From positions 6,234,481-6,298,480 of the forward strand of contig NC_060111.1 in assembly GCF_021155765.1 (NCBI RefSeq): DNA of 64,000 bases. Direction: 5' to 3'. This document shows, one piece after another, positions 28,251 to 38,075 of this stretch (its first letter is position 1; each line of letters starts with the position of its first letter). Made by a program: the position numbers and the translations under genes. This stretch comes from Diprion similis. Lineage: Eukaryota > Arthropoda > Insecta > Hymenoptera > Diprionidae. Below the pieces are notes generated by a model. The model had not been told where the DNA came from and made no database searches. It worked only from the letters and a program-made list of their open reading frames with translations.

Positions 28251-28388
28251 CAACCGAACACGGATTATAGAAACGTCAGCCGGTGTTTGATGACGTGTAT
28301 GAGGTGGAAGCTGTTAACTGTATCCCGGTGAAAACAACCTGCGGCAACCAGAATCATTAAAGTATTATAAATTTAAAAAATTTCCAAC

Positions 28389-31064
28389 ATGTTACGATCA
28401 ACTTTGATCGTGATATTGATAATATTTTCGAGCTGCACAGCCTCTCCTCTCGAGACCGTAAGCGAAGACGAACTCCTAAATCTTATCAGAACTGAGAAAT
28501 ACGTCGTGGTTTATTTCAGTAAGTTTTTTACGAAACTTTCCCCAAATTTTTATCTCATTTAATGAACTAACATGTACAATATTCCTCAAATTACACCAAC
28601 ATCTGATCCTTAATCCGACAGATAATCTATCTCACGTTAACCTGACAAAAAAAATAATTCTGGAACCTTTATCGATCCTCATTTCGCCCGCTTAAATGTT
28701 GTCAGAACGCAGCGTCACTCAAACTCGCAACACTTTCTATTGCAGCGAAAAAAGACTGCGAGCAGTGCGACACCATTGAAAACGAGCTGGTCCATTTGAG
28801 AGAAGATTTGGTTGACTCGTTGGGAGCGTGGGTCGTCAAAGCGATAAGCAGTCAACTGGTGCGTCTCTATAGTCCGAACAAGGAACCGGCGCTGGTATTC
28901 TTCAGGCAAGGAATACCCTTGCTTTACGACGGTGAATAACGATCTTTAATATGCATATAGGATACTTAAATCTGAACATAAACTATGGAAATGACTCTAA
29001 ATAATATTGCAATATTTGTCAAAACAATATTTGTCAACTCATCTTTATCTTCTTACAGGACTATTAACGAAATTCGATGACGAAAAGCTGCTCCAAACTT
29101 TTACTGATAATAAGGAACCCGTCGTCAAGGAGCTTACCGATGATACTTTCGAACACTTGACTCAAGCTAGCAGCGGTGCCACTACAGGCGATTGGCTCGT
29201 TATGTTGTAAGTGATCCGGTCAATTCTTTATTTTGTATAACATCAAGGAATTCGTTACTTAGAAGTCACAGACTTTTTCTTCATTTCCTAAAATGTTCTA
29301 TTTTATCAATGTTTGGAGCATCAATACGACGAATCATTGAAAAATAAGTATATCGAAAAGGAATAGGATTATTACTAACAGACTTTATATAGTATTATGG
29401 CATTATAATATTTCTACTTTACAGTACTTATGCCATAAAACAGTTTTTGGTAAGTTTTGTTGTTTTTCAGATGTGAAGTTTGATCACAAGTCTCATTTAG
29501 ATGATAGAACTTTTCATAGGTACTTTATAAAAGAGCTTCATCTACGGTGAAAAGAAGTTCTTGTTAGGAATTTTTTATTTACTCCCACTTCTCATGTCTG
29601 CGTTCAAGATTTCAATTTTTTTTAAAACAGTTACAGTACTGACTGCGTGGATTGCCAAAGGCTGGGTGCGGTCTGGGAAGCGGTGGGAGCTGAGTTAAAG
29701 CAAAGGCTAAATGTGGCACGTGTAAACAAACAAACAACAGGCGCGTCAACTGGTAGAAGATTCAATGTGTTTGAAGTTCCTACGTTTATCCTGTAAGTCT
29801 TGACCTTGTAGACGCAAGTCGACGTTTTCATTTCTTTCAGAATATCAAAAACTGGCAAAAGTAAAACATTTTATTACCAGCGACTAAAAATTTATCGCTT
29901 CAATCTTTGTGCATTACTTGAAAAATCTAATACTTAAATTCCCGTTTTCAGATTCAGACAAGGTAAAATGTATCGTTATCACATTCCGAAGTACGATGTC
30001 AAGTCTTTCGTTTCCTTTGCAAAAGACTGGTGGAAAAATTCTCATGGTGAACGAGTTCCAGTTCCGCAAAGTCCTTTGTAAGCATAACTTTGAATAATTA
30101 CCATGATTCGAAATTATCGCGATTTAAAATAATGCCTAAGAAAACTGGGGAATAATTGACATGATGAAACATACAGTGCATAAACGATGAACAGTTAAGG
30201 TCGAGTTTCACTATCAAATTCGAAGTGTTTATTATTTTGGTGCTAAGAAATAATAAAGACACAAAATCGACCCGGGTATGGTGTTAAAAGTTTTGATGTC
30301 TGAAGACATTTTTTTATTACAAATATTTAACGGTGAAAAGTAATCTTTGCTTAATTAACAATTAGACAAAGATCTAATAGCCAATAATCAATGTAATACA
30401 ACAAGCGTTGATAGAATTTTTATCCATAAATATACATGTATAATTTTTTTAATTGTGCTTGTTACTCGTAGCTTTTGAAGCTAGCGGTGCATATTTCCAT
30501 CCATTTTTCCCTCATTAAAACTATATTTGGCAATGTAAAGAATAATTTTCAATCGCTTTCTACGAGTAAAGCATTTTTTTCGTCTTCGTATTATTCTTTC
30601 ATTGCGTGAACACAATATCGACAAGACAAGGCCCGAAATTATCTCCTCAAACTACGTATGACTTTTTTATACACACGATAGGCACTAATAGTTTCTACAG
30701 GATAGTATTCTAGAAATTTTATCAATAGTTTTCAAATCATTCAAATAATCAACTACTAAAATCGGCAATAAATTCATTAGCCATTAATCGCTATTCAACC
30801 TATTTGTTAATACTAAGATACATGACTTTGTGAACTGTGATTAGAGAAATTTGATAAAGGTCAATTGAGAAAAGAAATTTGTTTAGTAATGCTAACATTG
30901 CTTTCTGTTTCAGTGACGACTTTACGCTTTTGATTGCAAATTTCTTGCGTGAAAATCCGTGGGTAATGAAGCTTGGCAGTATAACGATCGGTGTTGTGGT
31001 TATTGTTTCCGTAGCATCGAAACTGAGACGCAAGTCCGAAGTTCCTACCAAAAAAGGAAAGTGA
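28389..31064 (+). CDS. TMX-like ER membrane protein with two thioredoxin-like domains
   Basis: Six exons with GT/AG ends: 28389-28518, 28746-28931, 29059-29206, 29631-29792, 29952-30077, 30914-31064. The joined frame is 903 nt and encodes 300 aa. Residues 1-18 form a signal peptide ([11 protein letters not shown] core). A first thioredoxin-like domain (about 25-115) has CEQC at 48-51. A second, PDI-type domain (about 130-245) starts from LTDDTFEHL, has CVDC at 160-163 and the cis-proline loop EVPTF (P205). A membrane segment lies at about 271-286, and the C terminus is KKGK, a dilysine (KKxx) ER-retrieval signal. The layout resembles TMX-family PDI relatives, which handle disulfides in the ER. 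Both motifs are acidic/polar and lack the usual WCGHC or WCPAC tryptophan, so oxidoreductase activity is uncertain. Exon 4 could also start at 29637 in the same frame, removing two residues. Intron 3 and intron 5 are the longest. Confidence 0.9.
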
Positions 31065-31295
31065 AACCGTCTCAGAGACTCTATTTTGCAAAACGGACAT
31101 GTATATATGTACACTTGAATAACACAGCGTTGAATCATCATTCGCATTAGGATCAATTCGATATATAAGACAAGAGTTATTATTTAGTACCCCACGAATC
31201 TTTGAGTTGGATTGACAAATTTTATGATATGAAATAGGTATTGTATATTGTGTCTCTATTGCCAAAAACTATCATTTTTCTACGTGTGCTACTGC

Positions 31296-31301
31296 AATAA
31301 A
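31296..31301 (+). terminator. Polyadenylation signal of the TMX-like gene
   Basis: A canonical AATAAA lies 232 bases after the TGA stop, before the convergent ELMOD gene. No earlier AATAAA is seen in the 3' UTR. Confidence 0.7.
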
Positions 31302-32502
31302 TATTTTTATCTATAAATACTAGCCTAAATTTCTTCTAATCAACATCCTCCGCTCATTTTACTACTTAGTGCTACACTAAACGCACGACAACAATGGAAC
31401 ACTTCTGAGTTATCATAGTTCTACTATTTTTTTGATCACATGTCGAACACGTTATTATTGTACAAATAGCTCCTTATTGATTCAACTAATTTACCTCTGG
31501 ATGAGCGCAAGCAAGTCAAGCAATTACCCAAGAAGTAACGATACAAGTTCAGTTTTGTATTAAAACTCTTGTCGATTCTCAGCAATATGGCAGAAAACTT
31601 TCCACATGGAATCCTTTCCACATGACTTATAGTTTATAAATTTTTACACTATAACTCTGCAGTGTGTTCAGTCGAAACAATCTGCAATATAATAGCGTAC
31701 AATTAATAATTTACTTTATTGATTGAACTTAATAGTTAATGTACCAAAGACCTCAGCACTCAGTTTATAATAAATAAGATGGAACCAACCACGTTTATAC
31801 GCAACGTGGTGTCCGTTATGAGAAACGCAAATCAACTTTGCAATTAGACACATGCATTAAAATTACTGCAGAGCTGAATGAAAAGGAACAAAGTTCAAAC
31901 ACGTCCTCGTTTGTATTCCGTTATTCTTAAAGCACCAAGATTGGTTTCAGATGAAACCCTGTGTTAAAAAAATATATTCACTCCCCCGTGCATAAAAAAT
32001 ACAAAACTGTAGTACTTATTCAAAAGAGGAATTTGGCAAGCTATTGCGGAATGTACAATGTACCTAAAACCACTGCCATACTATTATCTAAATATAAAAT
32101 ACAGGTGCGATTGCATTGAAAGATATGACATTGCTTGCGAGTATCCCAAAGAAGGTAACAGTAAATTTATCCAGGGCAGTGTTTTACACATAGGCAGTCT
32201 GTCTACGATACTGAGAATGATCTAACAAAATCTTCAACATTTAGTTTACCATAATTATGAGATTTGATTGTCAAAAACGCGACTGATTTTTCGACATGCT
32301 CTCAAGGTCTTCAGTCAGTGACAATTAGGATCTAAACTGAATAACAAAAAAAGTGTAAGACAGAACAGCTGCTCAGCTTTTTCAACTCTATATGTATAGC
32401 ATAAAACAGCATCCACACATCACAAATAACAATTAAAGACCCTGGTACGAAGCGCATAATTATATGAAGCTTGGTCCATCTGCGATTAGAAATCGTAAGA
32501 AG
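31302..32502. other. Convergent intergenic region / 3' UTRs
   Basis: This lies between the stop codons of two genes facing each other. It probably holds the long 3' UTR of the ELMOD-like gene on the minus strand. A minus-strand AATAAA (TTTATT at 31715-31720) is a candidate poly-A signal for it. No other gene is seen. Confidence 0.5.
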
Positions 32503-33483
32503 TTATACATTATCAACAGAGATGTTTACTCTGAATACAGTCTTAGGGTTATTCAATAAAGTCCTGATGTTATTCTCAAACTTTTCTTGAATGGACGAAA
32601 ACTCCATCATATTGCTGGGCTTGGACTCGATCCAGAGTCTATCGAACTCGTACATAAGATAGCAGTAAAACTGATGAAATACTCTAACGGTTGGCAAGGT
32701 CTTAGCAGCGTTGTAGACGTGCGTTTTTGCCGATCCATCCCTGAGTAGCCTGAGCGCCATGCTAGTGAGATTAATTCCAACAATGGCAAAGGCATATCCA
32801 TATCTGGGATGAATGGAATGCAATAGAACGTGCTTAGCGGCGGTGGGGAATTCCTGAGCAAAGTAAACAAGATTCTCGAGTCCCAGTATTCCCATGCCGC
32901 GAAAATCGGTCTTTGGATCGTCGCCCTGAAAGCCGATATCTTGCCACTGTTTTGTGACGCGTCCTTCGAGCGGCTCGTGCGGCATGAGCAAATTCCAGAG
33001 CTTTAGCAGCATCAATTCGTGCTCCGCATTGTCCGCGTCGTAGGCCGTCTTTCGAAGCTCCTCGACATGGACACACAGCTGACGATAACCCCAGATGAGC
33101 TCGACACATTTCCCGAATGACCTTGCAAAGTCTGGATGAGCGACAGGGTTTATTTTTTTGGTAACCAGCACCGTCCTGATCGCCTCTTCGAGTATCCCTC
33201 GCTCTGATTTGGTGGTTATTTCCCGCCTGTCGCTAACACTGTCCAGGTAAAGAACTAGCGACTTTATATCCGGGTTTCGGGAATTCCTGAGGCTCTCCTC
33301 GACCGCGCAAATCCTTCGAGCTCCCGCCGGCTCGCCGTAGCAAATTCGCTGGAGTTCACACATCTGCGTTGTACGATGCAAAAACCATTTGATCAACGGT
33401 CGGAAATACCAGCATAACAACGACCATAAGTAGCGATACATCTTGTCGGCGATCGGCGAGTATTTTAGAAACTTCACTGTCAC
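32503..33483 (-). CDS. ELMOD2: ELMO domain-containing protein (ELMOD1/2-like ARL GAP)
   Basis: A single uninterrupted frame of 326 aa, without introns. A hydrophobic N-terminal stretch (about 18-35) precedes the motif CELQRICYG (42-50), as in vertebrate ELMOD1 and ELMOD2. The ELMO/CED-12 domain spans about 130-305. Its hallmark block is at 179-202 (QWQDIGFQGDDP, then TDFRGMGILGL), and R195 is the arginine known to be needed for GAP activity in this family. FAIVGINLT (232-240) and HQFYCYLMYEF (270-280) are further family blocks. It lacks the insert before the FAIVGIN block that I recall in ELMOD1, so ELMOD2 is the nearer match. Family members stimulate GTP hydrolysis by ARL2 and related small GTPases. 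The ATG at 33481-33483 is chosen because it gives the family-like N terminus. Its coding part is GC-richer than its flanks. Confidence 0.93.
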   Translation of the reverse strand: MTVKFLKYSPIADKMYRYLWSLLCWYFRPLIKWFLHRTTQMCELQRICYGEPAGARRICAVEESLRNSRNPDIKSLVLYLDSVSDRREITTKSERGILEEAIRTVLVTKKINPVAHPDFARSFGKCVELIWGYRQLCVHVEELRKTAYDADNAEHELMLLKLWNLLMPHEPLEGRVTKQWQDIGFQGDDPKTDFRGMGILGLENLVYFAQEFPTAAKHVLLHSIHPRYGYAFAIVGINLTSMALRLLRDGSAKTHVYNAAKTLPTVRVFHQFYCYLMYEFDRLWIESKPSNMMEFSSIQEKFENNIRTLLNNPKTVFRVNISVDNV

Positions 33484-33644
33484 CCCCGGCGCTCTTCGAC
33501 GCTCAAATCTACTTCGTCACCGTCGCTGTGCAACCCCTTCATTTCACTGTTGATGGTTTCAACCCCTTCCGCGAGGATATTTCAGGAGGGATATCGATCG
33601 GCATCACTTTTATGGAAAAGAAAAACGCTGACGCTTCGAGCAAC

Positions 33645-34090
33645 GTCGAAACAACTGGAAAGACCGCGCAGCTCGATATGACTGGAATTTGTTGAGGTTA
33701 AGATACGCTGAAGACGGGAGTTTGATTGCTGTATTGATGTATACAGCCCGTAGACATGGAATGGCGGAATTTGACCGAACGATTGTCAATTGTTATTCCT
33801 TGATTATGAATGGAATATGTTTCGGCGCTAAATTTGAATTTCTGCGTGGCACACAACGTTTAAAAACAACTGGAAAAACCGCGTACCTTGATATAAGCTC
33901 GATATGATTGGAATTTGTTGTGGTTAACCTACACTGTGGAGTTTGATCGTGGTATTGACACAGACGTATAAGAATACAGCCTGTAGACCCAGAACGGTAG
34001 AATTGACCGAACGCTTGTTCATTTGTCATTCCTTGTTTATTAGCAAAAATTTGTTTCAGCGCTAAATTTAGATTTCTGCGAGTCCCAGAT
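33645..34090. repeat. Two-copy tandem duplication upstream of the ELMOD gene
   Basis: Unit 1 (about 33645-33847) and unit 2 (about 33857-34090) share in order: AACAACTGGAAA-ACCGCG, CTCGATATGA-TGGAATTTGTTG, GGAGTTTGAT, ATACAGCC-GTAGAC, TTGACCGAACG, TCATTCCTTG or TTATTCCTTG, and GCGCTAAATTT. Unit 2 is longer by small insertions. Neither unit has a long reading frame. They lie 160 bp upstream of the ELMOD start and may be part of its promoter region. Confidence 0.8.
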
Positions 34091-34248
34091 AACTGCGATT
34101 ACAAAATTTAGTTATAAGAATGAGCACTTTAGCTTCGAAACAATTCTAATTGATAGTTTTATTGGCGTTCGGCGAATATACTTATACTGAAAATACTACA
34201 GATACGCCAAGAAAATAAAACAACAGGTCCAATACTCGATTGGAATAA

Positions 34249-34254
34249 TTTATT
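34249..34254 (-). terminator. Candidate polyadenylation signal of the coiled-coil gene
   Basis: TTTATT on the plus strand reads AATAAA on the minus strand, about 100 bases after the TGA stop at 34351-34353. Confidence 0.6.
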
Positions 34255-34350
34255 ATGCAACAAACATATACTGCACAAGACGCATCACGTTACACACAAA
34301 AAAAAAACTGTAAATTTTGTATGAATGATAAATCGTGAAAATACAAACGC

Positions 34351-34958
34351 TCAAGGATTTCCATTCATGAGTGATGTGGACAGATTGTAATTCGAAGTCT
34401 CCCAATGAAGCGGATTAGCCGCAGCACCGTTCACACTCTTCAAATTATAATCAGATTCGGTGATCCAACTTGGACTGCTATGTATACTGGTCGACAGATA
34501 ATCGGATTGACCGAGATTAAATTTTGCGACGAAAATTTCTGGCGCCATATTGACCTCAGCGTCGACCTTTGCGACACGCGGTATATTACAGTACGAAGTC
34601 CTTGTGTAACCATTTTGAGATGAAAAGGACAAGGATTTCTGAAGCTGGTCCGAAGGATTACCCGATTTGTCAGCGTCGCCACCGCAACGATCGTCGCTGT
34701 ACCATTGCGAAACCATTTGCTTCAAGGGCTGAAGGGAATTCGCGTTCTGCCTAATCTTTTCCAACTCTTCGTCGCAGAGACGTTCGACTTCCATCAATTT
34801 GTGACGATAAGTATTCGCCGCCAGCTGACGACGCATGTTGTATCGTTTTTCAGCCTGAGCTAACGCCAGGGCATCCTGGTACTTTGCAAGTTTTTTTTCG
34901 TACTCCAGTATCGTCAATTCACTCAGCGTTTGTTCTGGATTCACGTCTAGAATATCAC
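34351..34958 (-). CDS. Last exon of an unrecognised coiled-coil protein
   Basis: The acceptor TTTTATTTTGCAG ends at 34959. From it an open frame runs DILDVNPEQTLSELTILEYE and on for about 200 residues to TGA. The first 75 or so residues are charged and heptad-like (EYEKKLAKYQDALALAQAEK, then KLMEVERLCDEELEKIR), clearly coiled-coil. The rest is polar, rich in Ser and Asn, and probably disordered. The exon starts in the second base of a codon, so an upstream exon must supply one base. I do not recognise the family. The upstream exon at 35567-36189 is the natural partner, but their phases do not match directly (see that entry). Confidence 0.75.
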
Positions 34959-35261
34959 CTGCAAAATAAAAGTGTACAAAGCTACGTAGTAACTAAAGCT
35001 CAACTGAAATTCAATCTATAATTCAAGACTTTCGAATACGCCATCTTGTGACGAAGCGTGAAATGGTACACCAAACGAGTCATATTTAATTTTGAAAATT
35101 CTTCATTATCAAATTTGTAACTCCGTACTCGTTTAATATTCCAGACTAGAAGCCCGACAGCTTGCACGAGGTTTTCTGCGCTTCGATGCTAATACAATTC
35201 ACCAAAAACGATCAGCTGATTATTTTTTTCGGCGCCATATTGCCGAGCCACGATCATATAC

Positions 35262-35287
35262 GCTCATTATATCTCAATAAAAACATG
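35262..35287 (-). CDS. Possible 26-nt microexon joining the coiled-coil exons
   Basis: Between a pyrimidine-rich acceptor (CAATTTTTAG) and a donor GTATAT lies a 26-nt stretch. It takes the two bases left over by the upstream exon and leaves one for the downstream exon, with no stop codon. With it the three pieces join into 1,257 nt, or 418 aa. The fit could be chance, since the donor is weak. It is listed only because it solves the phase problem. Confidence 0.2.
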
Positions 35288-35344
35288 CTAAAAATTGAAT
35301 TGTAAAATCTGTCTACGAATCAGGATGTTTCGAAAGCACATCAT

Positions 35345-35474
35345 GTGCGTTCTGAAACTGACAAGCAGTGATAAAAACTCCCTAGATCAGCGTTAGAGCT
35401 AGTCACGAACTCGACTGTGCAAAAGAGATTTAAAAAAATTGCTGACCGCACTAGGAGATAATTTCGGAACGCAC
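35345..35474. mobile_element. Short MITE-like element with GTGCGTTC ends
   Basis: The 130-bp segment begins GTGCGTTCTGAAA and ends TTCGGAACGCAC, an imperfect terminal inverted repeat. Its inside (ACTCCCTAGATCAGCGTTAGAGCTA, then ATTGCTGACCGCACTAGGAGATAA; spelled here in pieces) matches the left end of the larger element at 46759-47854 (GTCCCTAGGACAGACGCAGAGCTAA, then GATTGCTGATAGCAGTGGGAGATAA). It sits in an intron or in the spacer between the two coiled-coil exons. Confidence 0.7.
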
Positions 35475-35566
35475 CCATTGAAACAAATTCGAAGAGTTTG
35501 AAAAGAATTTGAATTTTCGGGAAATAAATTCAAGCCATTTGACGCAAAACCCTTAATTCTACATAC

Positions 35567-36189
35567 GTGAACAGATACTTGCCATAGTTGGTCGTGTGAT
35601 TGTAGTAATTAAATTGGATGTTGTCTAAATCGTTGGAAAGAGGAGATTCTGCGGCATATGCTTCAGCCGCTGCGCGTGCTGCAGATGTGGCTTCTTCAAG
35701 AGCTAACAGGTCGCTTTTTTCTTGAAGTATTTGAAACTCGTCCCGTTCTTTTCGCCAGAGAGAAAGTTCTCTCTGCAATTCTCCTCTCAGAGATTGCACA
35801 ACTTTATTTAATTCGGATATTCGTTCTTGAAGGATTTTATTTCTTTCCAAAATTTCATCGGACTTAGGCGAAACGGTTTCCTCACTAATTACGGTTTCTT
35901 CAACAATCGTATCTTTGGACGGCGGATCTTCACGATTTTCGATAACCTCCGGTATTTTTTTTGAATCTTCACTATCATTTGTAAGATCATTTACTTGGGA
36001 AAAATTTTGCCGATCATAAACCGAGCTGCATGCCGCCGAACCGCTACTTTCGTCCCTCGAAAAAGATTCCTCGCTATAATCATCCTTGTCGATCTCTTGT
36101 ACAAACTTTTGGTCCGCTTTGTCTTGAATCGACTCATCCGAATTACTATCCGTCAATATATTCGACACCGATGTGACTTCTTTGTCCAT
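35567..36189 (-). CDS. First exon of an unrecognised acidic coiled-coil protein
   Basis: ATG at 36187-36189 opens a frame of 207 codons. Residues 1-115 are acidic and Ser-rich (DSNSDESIQDKAD, DDYSEESFSRDESS), typical of disorder. Residues about 118-175 form a coiled coil (ILERNKILQERISELNKVV, ELQRELSLWRKERDEF). An alanine-rich stretch (ATSAARAAAEAYAAE) follows. A good donor, CAC|GTATGT, lies at 35567/35566 and leaves two bases. Without splicing the frame ends at 35530 after 12 more residues, giving a 219-aa protein. A direct splice to the acceptor at 34959 would give a stop codon at once, so a middle exon, a different partner or a separate promoter is needed. The family is not recognised. Confidence 0.75.
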
Positions 36190-37550
36190 TTAAAATTTTC
36201 GTAATTTACTAACGGTTATATTTATGTAATCTACTTTTCAAGCGATTCATTAATAACCATTCACGAAGACGCGTAAAAGGTTCAAAAAATTGGATACATA
36301 TTTTTTTGTAAATAAAAACTTGAAGTCTTAGTCATATTGTTTTTCAATGACAGCTCGTACTCGATGACATATGCGAACATCCACCATACCGCATTCGTAC
36401 GTTGGGAAACAGAACAAACATGATTCAGAGTTTGTTCAGAAAACTCGAATGTGAAACGGCAATAAAATCGTTTAAAGATTGACATGCAAGAGTTACAAAT
36501 CGATCGGAAGTAATCGTCATTGATTGAACGGACATTCCATATAGACTGGGTCCAATATATTTTGTACCACGAGTTTTTTGCACACGAGAATTTTACAAAT
36601 TTCGAGATATCTCAGCACAAAATATGACTAACAATGTAATTCAAATCTCAAACAATTTCAAAATATTGTCACATCCACGATGTGTGAACCGCATTTTACA
36701 CACCGTAGATATTGTCGTCTATTTTGAAAAGGTCAAAATCCGCGGGTGTCGATTTGAGTTAGCATACATATTTTTGTCATACATACCAAATAAATTATAT
36801 ACTGATGTTAATAATATAAAAATGATTCTGTCTTTTTCACGGTATATTCATTTGAAAGATTAATCGAGCTCTAAAGAATATGTACTATTATACTCAATTG
36901 TGAGATCGTATATGAATAAAAACTTGTAGTTGACGTGTTACGTGAATAAAACTTAAAAAAATAAACCAATATACGTCCCTTTGCTTTTAAGAATTGCAAA
37001 AGAGTGTGAACTTGTCGCTTAGACCCTATTTTCATTAGACACGCGATATTTTGAGAATAGAAATTAGGGTAGATCAACTGTTGAGAGTTGAACGAGGATA
37101 AGATGACGCTTATTGATAGAGATGATATATCGATGAATAAAAATGAACATGTCTCAAGCGCTACATATAACCGGGTTTTCTTGAGTAGGCTAAAAAGACC
37201 AAGTTTCTCGAACCTGTATTAGTTTGAAATAGTTGTAATAGTTAAGTAGTATTAGTATTATGCTGCTAATTATACAGTAATCTCAATGCACGTTTACTTG
37301 ACATCAAAACCATGGAATTTCAAGTGTTGACAATCGTAACGAAGGAGAATAAACTCAAGCGAAGAAGATTCTATGAGTATTGAAATTATTGTGTTTGTAC
37401 TTATAATTTTTTCCGAAACGTTCCTGACAACTGGTCTTGTGAAATTTCAAAAGCCATTAAACAGAACATATTTATGCGAAAGAAATATAAACTGAAGTCT
37501 AAGAACCGGTTGAATGTAAAGTGCAAGTTTTGAGGTCACCAATATCAATG
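36190..37550. other. Gene-free AT-rich spacer
   Basis: Only short open frames on both strands (61-79 codons) without codon bias, splice sites or family resemblance. The first bases belong to the 5' UTR and promoter of the coiled-coil gene. Nothing else is supported. Confidence 0.5.
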
Positions 37551-38014
37551 TATACACGTGTTACACGTGGGTTTTAATTTTCGAAATGCTATATAACTGT
37601 AATTTTAGAGTGGTGATAAAAGAATGGATCGCAAACTTACAATTATTCAATGAAGACAAAAGTTATACAGAAAAGAACGGGATTACAAATTTATTCGATG
37701 ATTATATTTGTAAAAATTGAGTAACCGGTGAATAATCACGATTATCACTGATTGCGAACGTCGGAATATTAAGTTACACAGCTGGGGCTCTTTTGATGTT
37801 TAGAAGAGATCTCCGATCATCTGTGAAAATAATGCGTTTTTGACCAAACTTTGAATGCGTCACACGTATTGGTGCGTGATTGCAAAACCAAGTTCACGCC
37901 CAGGTCCTTCCGGGTTAATAGGTCAACAGCGAGTTAATGTACAGACGAAAGAGATGTGTTTCACTCTTTGCATAAGAGTGCGGAAAATCCGTGCGGATGA
38001 ATCTGCGAAGAGTG

Positions 38015-38022
38015 TATAAAAG
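38015..38022 (+). promoter_or_regulatory. TATA box of secreted-protein gene copy 1
   Basis: TATAAAAG lies 61 bases before the ATG, with the expected start site near 38045. Copy 2 has TATATAAA at the equivalent place (43003-43010). A strong TATA with a short 5' UTR suits a tissue-specific, highly expressed gene; that is inference. Confidence 0.75.
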
Positions 38023-38075
38023 CCTTTATCGAAAATTGGTTAACTCACTATTTCACAAATATCCAGTTTGCCAGC

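Noticed and set aside
30800-31265. Minus-strand open frames of 118 and 134 codons
   Set aside because: They are antisense shadows of the last exon and 3' UTR of the TMX-like gene, with no family resemblance.
34405-34754. Plus-strand and other-frame ORFs over the coiled-coil exon
   Set aside because: They overlap a well-supported minus-strand exon and have no splice or start context.
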